Shown here in pieces: positions 35,358-43,810 of a stretch of 64,000 nucleotides of DNA. The stretch is from assembly GCA_029556335.1 (NCBI GenBank), contig JAKQFA010000031.1, positions 1-64,000 on the forward strand, written 5' to 3'. This DNA comes from Methanobacteriota archaeon. GTDB taxonomy: Archaea; Methanobacteriota; Methanobacteria; Methanobacteriales; Methanobacteriaceae. Made by a program: the position numbers and the translations under genes. Positions within the stretch are counted from its first letter, which is position 1, and every line of letters begins with the position of its first letter. The notes under the pieces are model-generated. The model searched no databases. It was not told the origin of the DNA and worked only from the letters and a program-made list of their open reading frames with translations.

Positions 35358-35415
35358 TAGTTTATTATGGGGGGAGATAAAATACTTCTGTAACACCCCA
35401 CCACCAAATAAACTA
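35358..35415. promoter_or_regulatory. inverted repeat around the ABC exporter promoter
   Basis: TAGTTTATT (35358-35366) and AATAAACTA (35407-35415) are perfect 9-bp arms. They enclose a GGGG...CCCC pair and an ATAAAATA TATA-like element. The repeat ends 14 bp before the ATG of the ATPase. It could be an operator pair or a leader hairpin. Confidence 0.45.
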
Positions 35416-35429
35416 TAGGGAGATGATTC

Positions 35430-36419
35430 ATGAAAGCAATAGAGACTGTGAATTTAACCAAAAAATTCGGCACACTCACCGCCGTGGATCAGGTGAACCT
35501 CGAGGTGGATCAGGGGGAAATCTTCGGTTTACTAGGCCCCAATGGCGCTGGTAAAAGTACCTTCATCTCCATGTTGTGCACTATACTAAAACCCACATCT
35601 GGCACAGCTAAGGTGGAGGGATACGATGTCACCACTGAGCCCGGGGATGTGCGGCGCTCTATAGGGATTGTATTCCAGGATCCCAGTATCGATGATAAAC
35701 TCACTGGCATGGAGAACATGGAGCTCCACGCTGATCTCTACGATGTGCCACGGGATGTGATGCACACCAGGATAGATGAGGTTCTGCAACTGGTCCAGTT
35801 AAAAAACCGTGCATCTAATTATGTTAACACCTACTCCGGTGGTATGAGGCGTAGACTGGAGATAGCCAGGAGTTTGATTCACTACCCCAAGGTACTGTTC
35901 CTGGATGAACCCACAGTTGGCCTGGACCCCCAAAGCCGTGACCATATCTGGAATTATATACGGGAACTGAAGAAGCAGGAGAGCATCACCATCATCCTCA
36001 CCACACATTACATGGAGGAAGCAGATAAACTCTGTGACAGGATTGCAATTATTGACAAGAGCAGGATTATTGCAATGGACACTCCACAAAACCTTAAAAA
36101 CGAGCTGGGTGGAGAAACAATTCTCATCCACTCCAGTGATAACGATCTTTTAAATAGGAAGATCACTGAAGCTGAACTCGCGGAAACCATCCTCCAAACT
36201 GAGAATGAACTTAACCTGTGCGTTAAGAATGCTCATAACAACGTGGCCCGTATAGTGGAGTTGGCAGTATCAGTAGGGGTGCACATAGACAGTATCACCA
36301 TAAGAGAACCTGATTTAAACGATGTTTTTATGCACTTCACCGGCCGGGAAATTCGTGACGGAAGTGGTGGCAAAGCACTCCCGGGTATGGGTGCCCGAAT
36401 TATGGGGGGGATAAAATAA
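35430..36419 (+). CDS. ABC exporter ATP-binding protein (DrrA-like)
   Basis: This 329-residue ABC ATPase is of the daunorubicin-resistance/ABC-2 type. Walker A is GPNGAGKST (about 35-43), the Q-loop is VFQDPSID, the signature is YSGGMRRRLEIARSL (about 134-148), Walker B is VLFLDEPTVGLDPQSR and the switch is LTTHYMEEAD. The C-terminal extension of about 90 residues (ETILIHSSDNDLL... NDVFMHFTGREIRDG) is typical of DrrA homologues. It works with the permease encoded directly downstream, exporting a lipid, drug or polysaccharide not identifiable here. Confidence 0.94.
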   Translation: MKAIETVNLTKKFGTLTAVDQVNLEVDQGEIFGLLGPNGAGKSTFISMLCTILKPTSGTAKVEGYDVTTEPGDVRRSIGIVFQDPSIDDKLTGMENMELHADLYDVPRDVMHTRIDEVLQLVQLKNRASNYVNTYSGGMRRRLEIARSLIHYPKVLFLDEPTVGLDPQSRDHIWNYIRELKKQESITIILTTHYMEEADKLCDRIAIIDKSRIIAMDTPQNLKNELGGETILIHSSDNDLLNRKITEAELAETILQTENELNLCVKNAHNNVARIVELAVSVGVHIDSITIREPDLNDVFMHFTGREIRDGSGGKALPGMGARIMGGIK

Positions 36420-36442
36420 GCGAAATCAGGGGTATAACTGCA

Positions 36443-37171
36443 TTGTGGCGGCGTGAACTTAAACGTTTCATCCGGGACCATTCCCGACTAGTTAGTTCTG
36501 TGATCTCGCCGGTACTGTGGCTCGTAATTTTTGGTGGAGGTTTGGGATTTTCCATTGCAGATGCAACGGGCCTTAACTATACCCAGTTTCTCTTACCCGG
36601 CATTATCTCCCAGACCCTTCTTTTCACCGCCATGTTTCTGGGTATTTCAGTGATCTGGGATCGTCAATTCGGTTTTATGAAGGAAATCCTGGTGGCCCCC
36701 ATTAACCGGATCTCCATCTTCACAGGGAAGATGCTGGGAGTGGGTTCTGCTGCCCTAATTCAGGGACTAATTGTTGTCGCCCTAGGATTTGTTATTGGCG
36801 TCCCCTTAACCTGGTACGCCATGAGCTTGGCAATACCCTTAATGATCATCATAACCATAGGTTTAACCTGCATTGGCTTAATTATTGCAAGTCTAATGAG
36901 CACCCTGGAAAGCTTCGGAACCATTGTAACCTTCGTCAACATGCCCATGTTCTTCCTAAGCGGGGCACTGTTCCCAGTCACAAACCTTCCCCAATGGATA
37001 AGGTGGGCTTTCTACATTAACCCACTGACCTATGGTGTGGATGCCCTGCGAGCCGTTATGATCCCAGGGTGGCATACCCTGCTACCCCTGCAACTCGAAG
37101 TACTAGTTATAGTTGTCTTTGATGTGCTTATGATCGTTATGGGGACCTACTTCTTCAGTAAAAGACAGTAG
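36443..37171 (+). CDS. ABC-2 type exporter permease (DrrB-like)
   Basis: This permease of 242 residues or more has six membrane helices of the ABC-2 type. The family's central motif is in FMKEILVAPINRISIFTGKMLG (about 77-98), and NMPMFFLSGALFPVTNLPQWIRWAFYINPLTYGVDALR lies near 165-203. The earliest normal start is TTG 36443, but it has no RBS. The frame continues upstream as xSEIRGITALWRREL to an ATA codon at 36416 that overlaps the ATPase stop and sits five bases after a G7 run. Translation may therefore begin at that non-AUG codon. Confidence 0.92.
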   Translation: MWRRELKRFIRDHSRLVSSVISPVLWLVIFGGGLGFSIADATGLNYTQFLLPGIISQTLLFTAMFLGISVIWDRQFGFMKEILVAPINRISIFTGKMLGVGSAALIQGLIVVALGFVIGVPLTWYAMSLAIPLMIIITIGLTCIGLIIASLMSTLESFGTIVTFVNMPMFFLSGALFPVTNLPQWIRWAFYINPLTYGVDALRAVMIPGWHTLLPLQLEVLVIVVFDVLMIVMGTYFFSKRQ

Positions 37172-37255
37172 ATCCCAAACTTGTGAATTGGATCTGGTCT
37201 GTACCAAAAAATGTTTAATGTCACAGAAGTGATCTAATTAACAAGGGGTGATACC

Positions 37256-37495
37256 ATGGATTGCAAAGTAGAAGTTTCTAATGAAACCGGCCGAAATGTT
37301 TGTAAATTCGAAGATGATAAATTTGAAGTTACCATAGTTCTTAAAAAAGATTATTCTGATGTGGAAGTTAAACTTAGAACTTCAAAGATCCTCAAGGACA
37401 TAGAAGAGGCATTAGAGGTTGTGACCCGCACTGATGAATTTAAGGATCTGGTGGATAGCTACGGGTACCTCAACATAGAGCGCATTGAGGGATAG
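37256..37495 (+). CDS. small conserved hypothetical protein
   Basis: This 79-residue soluble acidic protein has a predicted beta-rich first half (VTIVLKKDYSDVEVKLR) and a helical second half. Two cysteines (C3, C16) occur. A GGGGTGAT site precedes the ATG. It has no membrane segment and no family I can name. It lies 84 bp after the exporter permease, in the same direction. Confidence 0.65.
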   Translation: MDCKVEVSNETGRNVCKFEDDKFEVTIVLKKDYSDVEVKLRTSKILKDIEEALEVVTRTDEFKDLVDSYGYLNIERIEG

Positions 37496-37735
37496 TTCCG
37501 GCACCATATTCAGGCTGCCCCATCATCTATTCTAAAAAAGCACCTGTGTACAGGGTTGCTGGCCATGTAAGATCCCCATATAACCTATCATCTTAGACCA
37601 GAACACTGACACCTGGGATACACCTAGTTTCCAGTACTATCAGCCCAGAAAGGGTGTTCAAATCACCCCAGGGCATAGATAACTGGATACGCACCATAAA
37701 AAATGGGGGGGGACTGTTAAAACAAGCACATCCCC
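37496..37735. other. spacer before polB1 end
   Basis: No gene is seen. A tRNA-T-arm-like element (37652-37668) was considered and rejected. GGGGGGG at 37705-37711 and CCCCC at 37731-37735 could pair, forming a weak terminator between convergent units. Confidence 0.35.
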
Positions 37736-39439
37736 CTAGTTCATGGTGGCGTAGAATCCATCGGTATCAGCGTAGAGCACCCTGAAGCCCTGTTTTTCTG
37801 CATCTTCCATGGTTTTTTTCAAATAATCCCGCCCCCAGGCTGTGATGGCCTCCGAGGCCTCTGCACTGTACCAGCGGTAGGTGCTGTGGTTGAAGAGTCC
37901 ATAGATAGTGCTGATAAATATTTTCAGCACCCTTTGCCTGAAGTCCAGGACCTGGCGTTTCCCGGGGTCGCTGGTTTCCTTCATCTTATCCTTGATCCTT
38001 ATCCGCTCCTTCAGAACCTGGCTTGTGACCCGGGGAATGAACCCGGCTGGTTCTTTCCGGAATCGGTATCCATACTCTGGTGCCACATGGCACTCCTCCA
38101 CATCACTTTCTGTTAGGGTGTCAGGGGAGATGTTCTTGGCTACGATGATACTGGGGTACAGGCTGCGGAAGTCGAAGTAGAAGATGTTCTCGTGCAAACC
38201 TGGAACTGGCTCTTCCACGTGGCCACCCACCACATCTTGGAAATAGGTTCCTGACTTGTTGGGCACCACGTACCCGTACTGGTAGGCTTTCCTCATTAAA
38301 AGGCACTCCACCTGGTAGCTACTGCCCCGCCTGGTCACCTCAAAGAGGGACTGGCCCACCAGCCGGGCAACTTCCATGACCAGGGGCAGCATTTTCTCCC
38401 CGATCTTATGGATGGCCTGGGTGTCCTCCAGGGAATAGTGTAGGAGTTTCTCATGACCATGGTAGGTGTGGAGCTGATCCAGGGAGATATCCATCTTCTC
38501 CTCCCTGTAAAGCTCCTGATACACGTTCCGGAGGGTGTGGTCAGTTAACTGAAGGTGGCGGCGTGCCACCCGGTAAAGATCAATGTGGACCCGTCCCTTT
38601 ATGGCTGCCGATTTCTTGGGAAGGGTCCTGAATTTCACAGGGGACCCATCCACTCCCAGGTTAAGGTTCACACCTAGGAGGTCCGCCCGGCCCTGGAGGT
38701 AGGGGAAGTCGTATTTGTCGCTGTTGTAGCCGGTGATTATATCTGGATTCAGGGATCTGATGGTTTCTGCAAATTTCTCTAGTAACTCTTTCTCGGTGGG
38801 GAGGCTCTCCACCAGACTAGATGAGGACTTCGTGGTGGAGAGTACTTTCTGGTAGCCCTGGTTACTGGATAGGCCAATATGGAGGATGGGATCAGTTCTT
38901 AACCGGGGGTGGATATGGGTTTCGATCTTGAAGCTTAGGATCTTAAGTCCTGGTAAACCAGATTCAACTGGCCGGGGATTTTTTTGTATTTCCATTAGGC
39001 AGGTGGCACCGGAATTCTTCAACACCCTCCCCTGCACCTCTACCTCTTGGAGGGGATATAATCCCCTGTCAATGAGGTATCTCTGGGGGAGGGGTATATC
39101 ATATTCCCGGACTGATTCTACCGATTTCAAATTCTCCATCTGCCTCTTTAAAGGGAGCAGATCCCGGGGATGTCTGAGGGTTAATTTTAGGAATTCCTTC
39201 ACTACACCATCCTTATCTATCCTGCGCAGCCTCTCTATCCTGGGAACTTCAAAGGGGACCAGCTCCTCCCTGCAGGCTTCCAGGTCATAGGGGAGTAGGT
39301 AGAGGTAGGGGTGGAAGTTAGGGTCATGGGCGATGATGGACCTGTTATCTACGGGTATCTTCCCGAATAAGCGTATAACTGGCTGGCCATAACGGGTTAC
39401 GTAGTCAATATCCAGCAGTACGAATTTCTCAGTATCCAT
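37736..39439 (-). CDS. polB1: DNA polymerase family B, large subunit of the split enzyme (PolB1)
   Basis: This 567-residue family B polymerase ends directly after motif C (LYADTDGFYATMN), leaving out the thumb. This matches the N-terminal part of the split PolB1/PolB2 enzyme of Methanothermobacter, and PolB2 is not in the window. Motif A is FDFRSLYPSI (about 417-426), and motif B is KIFISTIYGLF. The exonuclease motifs II (GYNSDKYDFPYL) and III (YSLEDT) are intact. Exo I reads LSFKIET instead of LSFDIET, so the first metal-binding Asp is Lys171. Two uncharacterised genes lie just upstream in the operon. Confidence 0.93.
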   Translation of the reverse strand: MDTEKFVLLDIDYVTRYGQPVIRLFGKIPVDNRSIIAHDPNFHPYLYLLPYDLEACREELVPFEVPRIERLRRIDKDGVVKEFLKLTLRHPRDLLPLKRQMENLKSVESVREYDIPLPQRYLIDRGLYPLQEVEVQGRVLKNSGATCLMEIQKNPRPVESGLPGLKILSFKIETHIHPRLRTDPILHIGLSSNQGYQKVLSTTKSSSSLVESLPTEKELLEKFAETIRSLNPDIITGYNSDKYDFPYLQGRADLLGVNLNLGVDGSPVKFRTLPKKSAAIKGRVHIDLYRVARRHLQLTDHTLRNVYQELYREEKMDISLDQLHTYHGHEKLLHYSLEDTQAIHKIGEKMLPLVMEVARLVGQSLFEVTRRGSSYQVECLLMRKAYQYGYVVPNKSGTYFQDVVGGHVEEPVPGLHENIFYFDFRSLYPSIIVAKNISPDTLTESDVEECHVAPEYGYRFRKEPAGFIPRVTSQVLKERIRIKDKMKETSDPGKRQVLDFRQRVLKIFISTIYGLFNHSTYRWYSAEASEAITAWGRDYLKKTMEDAEKQGFRVLYADTDGFYATMN

Positions 39440-39449
39440 AAACCATCCC

Positions 39450-39923
39450 TTATGGGTTTTTTTTCTCTTTAAGGGCCCGTGTGAATTCCTGGTTGGCCTC
39501 CTCCACCATCTCCAATTGGTGTCTGTATCTCAGCTCCGGGTTAATCACAGGGACCTGCAGGTCAACCCGGTGCATGTCACTGGTGTAGGAGGATCTTGGC
39601 CTTTTGTACTTCTCATCCAGGGTGGACAGGTACTGATAGGAAGGATCAGGCTCATGCTCCTTATCAAAGAGGGCCTCCCACTCCTCGGCTATGTTGTTTA
39701 CCACACCCAGTGCCAGGTTCAAATCGGTAAGGCTAACTGGTTTTCCTTTTCCCCTCTCATGGAAGTCCAGCTGGTATAAACCATCCAGGAACTCCTTAAG
39801 ATAACCATGCCACTTCTGGAAGTCCTGGCTGGGGAACACCAGTAAGTCCCTGCTTCTGGAGAACAACTGGGGCTTGTACAGGAGTATCCTCCTCTGGTCC
39901 ATGATGCCGTAGCTGTAACGCAT
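39450..39923 (-). CDS. hypothetical protein in the polB1 operon
   Basis: This 157-residue soluble protein has many aromatic and charged residues (QKWHGYLKEFLDGLYQLDFHERGKG, VVNNIAEEWEALFDKE). It is probably mixed alpha/beta, with a helical C-terminus ending ALKEKKNP. No motif was recognised. Its stop is 10 bp before the polB1 start, and the upstream hypothetical gene is 17 bp away. The three are likely co-transcribed, which hints at a DNA replication or repair role, by context only. Confidence 0.72.
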   Translation of the reverse strand: MRYSYGIMDQRRILLYKPQLFSRSRDLLVFPSQDFQKWHGYLKEFLDGLYQLDFHERGKGKPVSLTDLNLALGVVNNIAEEWEALFDKEHEPDPSYQYLSTLDEKYKRPRSSYTSDMHRVDLQVPVINPELRYRHQLEMVEEANQEFTRALKEKKNP

Positions 39924-39940
39924 TATCTACCAAAACCCGC

Positions 39941-40324
39941 TTAGTACAAGAGGTGGGGAGTCTCCCTGGTGGGGATATGCTCCCTTCCAGTTACTGGTAG
40001 GATCTGGGAACTTTCCACTGGTTCATGGAGGTAGACGTCCAAGTAGGATTGTAATGCTTCTTTCCGGAGTATCAGATCCATATCCTGGTCTATCCTGTGC
40101 ACACTCCGCATGATCCGTGGCCAGTACCCCATCAGCTTCCACTCCCTGCTCCGGTCCAGATGCAGATCCACCTTGACTATGCAGTCCAGCTGCCTCTCTA
40201 TGGAGGTGTAAATCCGGCTGAACTCTGCTCTGCTAAACACAATAACTTCCTCCTCTTCCTGGAAGAGCTCCGGATGGTAAACCTTGACCACTCTCCCCCT
40301 AGGTACTCCTTCACTAACTCTCAT
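39941..40324 (-). CDS. hypothetical protein, first gene of the polB1 operon
   Basis: This 127-residue soluble protein has a beta-rich start (GRVVKVYHPELFQEEEEVIVFSRAEF) and a basic/acidic middle part (DCIVKVDLHLDRSREWKLMGYW). Its general pattern (a short entry strand, then VFSRAEFSRIYTSIERQL) recalls that of the next gene (LLVFPSQDFQKWHGYLKEFL), so the two may be diverged relatives. No catalytic motif is seen. Function unknown. Confidence 0.7.
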   Translation of the reverse strand: MRVSEGVPRGRVVKVYHPELFQEEEEVIVFSRAEFSRIYTSIERQLDCIVKVDLHLDRSREWKLMGYWPRIMRSVHRIDQDMDLILRKEALQSYLDVYLHEPVESSQILPVTGREHIPTRETPHLLY

Positions 40325-40497
40325 CCACTCCCTCCATGCTGTGTATAACCTAGGCTAGGCTATAATCTGAGATTTGTCCAAGAGCATCTGAGAAGTAAAA
40401 AAAAATTCCAGGATCCATCAGGATAAAAAAAAGAGCCCAGGTACTCTGGAGTGGAGAAAACCTTCACTAGATCCTTATTTTTAACTCAGGCTTTAGT

Positions 40498-40702
40498 ATG
40501 GCTTCTGAGACCTTGTCTTCCAACTTCATTACCTGTAACTTCTTGGGGGAGTTCTACTCAGGGAGCCCGCTGGTCATCCCCTGAGTTCAAGGGCCTTAGT
40601 ATGGATGGGGAGTTTTTCCGGGTTGCACCCTTGACCTACCCCGGCATGGTAGAGGAAAGAGCCATCAACAAGATATCTAAGACTCCATCAGTGGATGGGT
40701 GA
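40498..40702 (+). pseudogene. frameshifted gene remnant
   Basis: Two adjoining frames look coding. The first begins at ATG 40498 (ASETLSSNFITCNFLGEF, then YSGSPLVIP) and stops at 40584. The second is shifted by one base and continues PEFKGLSMDGEFFRVAPLTY to a stop at 40702. One deleted or added base near 40580 would join them. No family is recognised. The unit has no promoter of note and probably represents a decayed gene. Confidence 0.4.
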
Positions 40703-41033
40703 TGAATATGTGGGGAGTGGCTTTCCCAGTCTGGTTTCATCTAGCTTCAGTTCTTAGAATTCCCATTTTTCCACCTAATTTTTAAGAAAGTTTATTTACT
40801 AGTTATTACAATTAAGATATTAGGGTGCGTTGGTTTAAGCGGATATAAAATCGATGTAGAGTTGTTGATATACTGCCCTCCAGAATTAGAAATAGAAAAC
40901 AAAAAATAAAAAAAGAATATAAATAGAATCTTAAACCACTGCACCCCCACTCTTTTTAAGCCCACCAGTTGGACCTATTTCTACTATTTTTATTTGCAAT
41001 ACTACTCGTGGCGTGGAATTATTTCCTAGACAA
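40703..41033. other. AT-rich spacer
   Basis: No gene or clear structure is seen. The stretch leads into the promoter of the DUF488 gene. Confidence 0.5.
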
Positions 41034-41043
41034 CTATATATAT
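41034..41043 (+). promoter_or_regulatory. TATA box of the DUF488 gene
   Basis: CTATATATAT is a good archaeal TATA box. It predicts transcription from about 41065, consistent with translation from ATG 41111 rather than from 41045. Confidence 0.5.
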
Positions 41044-41110
41044 CATGATTAATAATGTTAGATTATCTATCATGTTTGATCATGATAATTTGTATAGGTG
41101 TGACAGATAT

Positions 41111-41425
41111 ATGTTGAGAATCAAAGGAATAGATGAACCGCCCCAGGAAGAAGACGGCTTCCGGATATTGATAGATGAATTCTGGCCCAAGAACTTATCA
41201 AAAAAGGAGGCTAAAGTGGATTTGTGGCTTAAAGAACTAACGATAACTAAAAATCTCCATGAATGGCCGGATCCCCCCAGCTACCTTACAAGGATCGAGA
41301 AGAGGTACCATGAACTTTGCAGGAAAAAAAGGATAATAAAAATCATCAGGGACAATGAAAAAGAAAGGGGAACAGTGACCTTCCTGTACTCTACCATCAG
41401 GAGCATAACGCACCTGCAACTTTAA
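41111..41425 (+). CDS. DUF488 family protein
   Basis: This protein of about 104 residues has the DUF488 opening MLRIKGIDEPPQEEDGFRILIDEFWPKNLSKKEAKVDLWLKEL. The family usually has LWPRGxSK, so the FWPKNLSK variant is notable. The C-terminal half holds TFLYSTIR where other members have TLLY(A/G)AKD. The function of DUF488 is unknown. AGGTG lies about ten bases before the chosen ATG. Frame upstream to 41045 overlaps the promoter. Confidence 0.85.
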   Translation: MLRIKGIDEPPQEEDGFRILIDEFWPKNLSKKEAKVDLWLKELTITKNLHEWPDPPSYLTRIEKRYHELCRKKRIIKIIRDNEKERGTVTFLYSTIRSITHLQL

Positions 41426-41447
41426 TGGGGATCCTTATGCCCACACC

Positions 41448-41546
41448 ATGGTCTACCTGGATGTTTCACCTCCACTGGGCTCCAAAGAAATCTGCCAAGC
41501 CACCAGTCCCGGAGATATTATCCAAAAAATTCAACAGGGGATTTAA
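41448..41546 (+). other. short open frame, possible remnant
   Basis: A 32-codon ATG frame (MVYLDVSPPLGSKEICQATS, then PGDIIQKIQQGI) lies between two genes and looks protein-like in its codon use. It lacks an RBS. It may be the end of a lost gene or chance. Confidence 0.25.
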
Positions 41547-41590
41547 ACTAAAAAAAAGGGATGATTCAGAGATGAAAAGGAGGTTCTACC

Positions 41591-42154
41591 TTGAATTGTG
41601 CTGTATGCCTAGAGAAAGAATGTGCCAGGGGAAAAGATTGTCTGGGAAATGGTGAAAAGATAAAGAAACTGTATCAAGAGGGGGAGGTATCTCTGATAAA
41701 AGCCGCAGCCCAAGTTGAAGCCCGGTATTATATGAAGAAAACGCGGCTGGAAGAAACCATCATCTTCGCCCAGAAGATGAACTACAAAAAAATCGGACTG
41801 GCCTTCTGCGTGGGCCTGTCAGATGAAGCCCAGGCAATTTACGAACTATTCCGGGAACACTTCCAGGTATACACGGTTTGCTGTAAAATCTGCGGCATTG
41901 ACAAAGATGAATTCCAGCTGGAAAAGATCGATACAGGGGGTGGCGAGGCCATGTGCAACCCCCTGGGCCAGGCAGCATTTCTTAACCAGAAAAAAACCGA
42001 CCTCAACGTAATCATCGGACTTTGTATAGGCCACGACATACTGTTTTCTGAACATTCAAATGCACCAGTAACCACTCTGGCTGTGAAAGACCGGGTACTG
42101 GCCCATAACCCCCTGGGTGCGATATATTCCCATTACTACCAGGATAAAAAGTAG
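41591..42154 (+). CDS. DUF1847 family protein
   Basis: This 187-residue protein is Cys-rich at its N-terminus (CAVCLEKECARGKDC) with further cysteines at CCKICGIDK and in EAMCNPLGQA. This is the DUF1847 pattern, presumably metal or Fe-S binding. The middle segment IIGLCIGHDILFSEHSNAPVTTLAVKDRVLAHNP is highly characteristic. The start is a TTG eight bases after a perfect GGAGG. The family is common in anaerobes; its function is not known. Confidence 0.9.
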   Translation: MNCAVCLEKECARGKDCLGNGEKIKKLYQEGEVSLIKAAAQVEARYYMKKTRLEETIIFAQKMNYKKIGLAFCVGLSDEAQAIYELFREHFQVYTVCCKICGIDKDEFQLEKIDTGGGEAMCNPLGQAAFLNQKKTDLNVIIGLCIGHDILFSEHSNAPVTTLAVKDRVLAHNPLGAIYSHYYQDKK

Positions 42155-42162
42155 AGCCATCA

Positions 42163-42912
42163 TTAGATCTGGATGGTGTCCAGCACTGATATGAACTGAT
42201 CAGCCTGGGTTTTGCTCTGGTGGTATGGCTCGTAGAGGTAGGTTTCGTAGATGAAGGCGGGTATTCCTGATTTAATTAAAGGGATGGTCACATATTCTGG
42301 GCTGGTAGGGTTAGGTGGGCTGTATATGGATAGCCACTTTATCTTTTTAACCACCTGGGAAGCCACCCTATCTGCAGTTGGTGACGGGGCTGGTAGGTAG
42401 ATGAACCTCCTTAGCTGGTAGTTTCCCTGGTTGGAGTGCACATCAACCACCAGATCAAAATCCTGCTTCAGGATATCAGGCACCACATAATGCCTGGCCA
42501 AAACCTGGCCATGGTCCCTTCCTTTTTGATAATCCTCCACGTCACGGGTGACCTTAACCCTGTAAATATAGTAACAACCTTGAAGGGTGCTGTTATGCTC
42601 CTTTAAGGAGTCTATGAATGCCTGGTGGGCCTGGGCCTCCTGTGGATGCACACCAACAATGATTGCAATCTTATCTGCTGAGTCAGGATTTCCATAGGGA
42701 CCCATCCTGGTCACTGTACCGTAATCTGCTGTTCCCAGTGTTACAATGCCGAAGGATCTTTCTCCACCAGGATGGTTATTAGGGTTCAGGATACTGGATA
42801 AATTGGGGCTAAGATCCTTGGTGCTATGGGGATTGTAGAGGTAGAAGGCCACCATGAAGCTAGCTGTGAAGATTAAAAAAAGGATGATGGATAGTTTAAG
42901 ATTTCTCCCCAT
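42163..42912 (-). CDS. secreted zinc-peptidase-like protein
   Basis: This protein of about 249 residues has an N-terminal signal or anchor helix (about 7-25). The extracytoplasmic domain shows IIVGVHPQEAQAHQAF and DLVVDVHSNQGNY, resembling the HxxE...H zinc site of carboxypeptidase- or succinylglutamate-desuccinylase-like (M14) enzymes. A possible catalytic Glu is in PAFIYETYLYEP. It may trim cell-wall peptides or surface proteins. It is 14 bp downstream of a zinc-ribbon/membrane protein gene in the same direction. The function is inferred. Confidence 0.72.
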   Translation of the reverse strand: MGRNLKLSIILFLIFTASFMVAFYLYNPHSTKDLSPNLSSILNPNNHPGGERSFGIVTLGTADYGTVTRMGPYGNPDSADKIAIIVGVHPQEAQAHQAFIDSLKEHNSTLQGCYYIYRVKVTRDVEDYQKGRDHGQVLARHYVVPDILKQDFDLVVDVHSNQGNYQLRRFIYLPAPSPTADRVASQVVKKIKWLSIYSPPNPTSPEYVTIPLIKSGIPAFIYETYLYEPYHQSKTQADQFISVLDTIQI

Positions 42913-42926
42913 ACATATCATCTCCT

Positions 42927-43598
42927 TTATGGTAGGGTGATGGAGTCCGGCAGTTGCCCTCTGCCCCGGTACTCGGTTAAGATTTTAGAATACAACTTCA
43001 GCATGTTGTAGGTGGAGATGTCCGGTTGCCCCGGGGTGTAGATACCACCATAGTTAGGTGCATCACCATGTTTATCCATCCACTGGTAGGTTCGCTGGGC
43101 CATATCCACGTAGTCACTTTTAGCTATGGTGGCCCTGGTAATGGTTCCACGGGGATTATCAGGATTACCATACTGATTTATGGGGATGTTACCTGTTTCT
43201 TTATTGTTTATCATTACAATGGCCCGGGCAGTGATATACAGGCACTGGTTTCGGTCTAAGACCACACCACCATAGTTGATGGTGGAAAAATCCACCCCAT
43301 TCTGGGTTATGTATTGGGCTAAGCCAGGAACCTCGGATATGGGTATACCAGTACCTAAACTTATGGTGGGGGTGGTGTTGGCTGTGGAGGGCTGGTTGGA
43401 TTTTAATAGAACCCCTAGACTTACCCCCAGGACCACTATTAAGATAACCAGTCCCACGACAAGAGCCTTGGCGGAAGTATTCCAACCCTCCTTTACTGGC
43501 TGCGGCCCCTGGCCACCAATCTCTGATAGGTTTGATCCGCACTCTTCACAATACACTGCGTCGTCATCATTTTCCTGGCCACACCTGGTACATTTCAC
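42927..43598 (-). CDS. zinc-ribbon, membrane-anchored protein with pseudomurein-binding-like repeat
   Basis: This protein of about 223 residues starts with a cytoplasmic zinc ribbon (CTRCGQENDDDAVYCEECG) and one membrane helix (about 46-66, ALVVGLVILIVVLGVSLGVLL). A Thr-rich linker leads to an outer domain whose C-terminus (MAQRTYQWMDKHGDAPNYGGIYTP) resembles a pseudomurein-binding repeat. The start is one of several GTG codons (43598-43610). It likely attaches to the wall. It precedes the peptidase-like gene. Confidence 0.78.
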   Translation of the reverse strand: MKCTRCGQENDDDAVYCEECGSNLSEIGGQGPQPVKEGWNTSAKALVVGLVILIVVLGVSLGVLLKSNQPSTANTTPTISLGTGIPISEVPGLAQYITQNGVDFSTINYGGVVLDRNQCLYITARAIVMINNKETGNIPINQYGNPDNPRGTITRATIAKSDYVDMAQRTYQWMDKHGDAPNYGGIYTPGQPDISTYNMLKLYSKILTEYRGRGQLPDSITLP

Positions 43599-43810
43599 CA
43601 CCACAAACACCCCATTAATAATATTGTTTATCCCCGATCTTCAATTAAAGTACCGGTTCTAGCATCAACCTTTGCCCCGCCAACAACCCTGCCAGAATTC
43701 ACTGTAATGACACTGCCCTTCTCATTTAAGGTGGGTCTAACCATTTATCCTACCAACGTGGGGGTTTTATTATTACTCACTCCCAGGAGCTGTCCACTGG
43801 GAATCTGAGT
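43599..43810. other. spacer between surface-protein genes
   Basis: No gene is seen. The stretch contains AT-rich promoter-like sequence for the minus-strand zinc-ribbon gene. Confidence 0.4.

Noticed and set aside
37652..37668. tRNA T-arm-like sequence GGGTG-TTCAAAT-CACCC
   Set aside because: No matching acceptor, D or anticodon arms lie at tRNA distance upstream, so it is probably chance.
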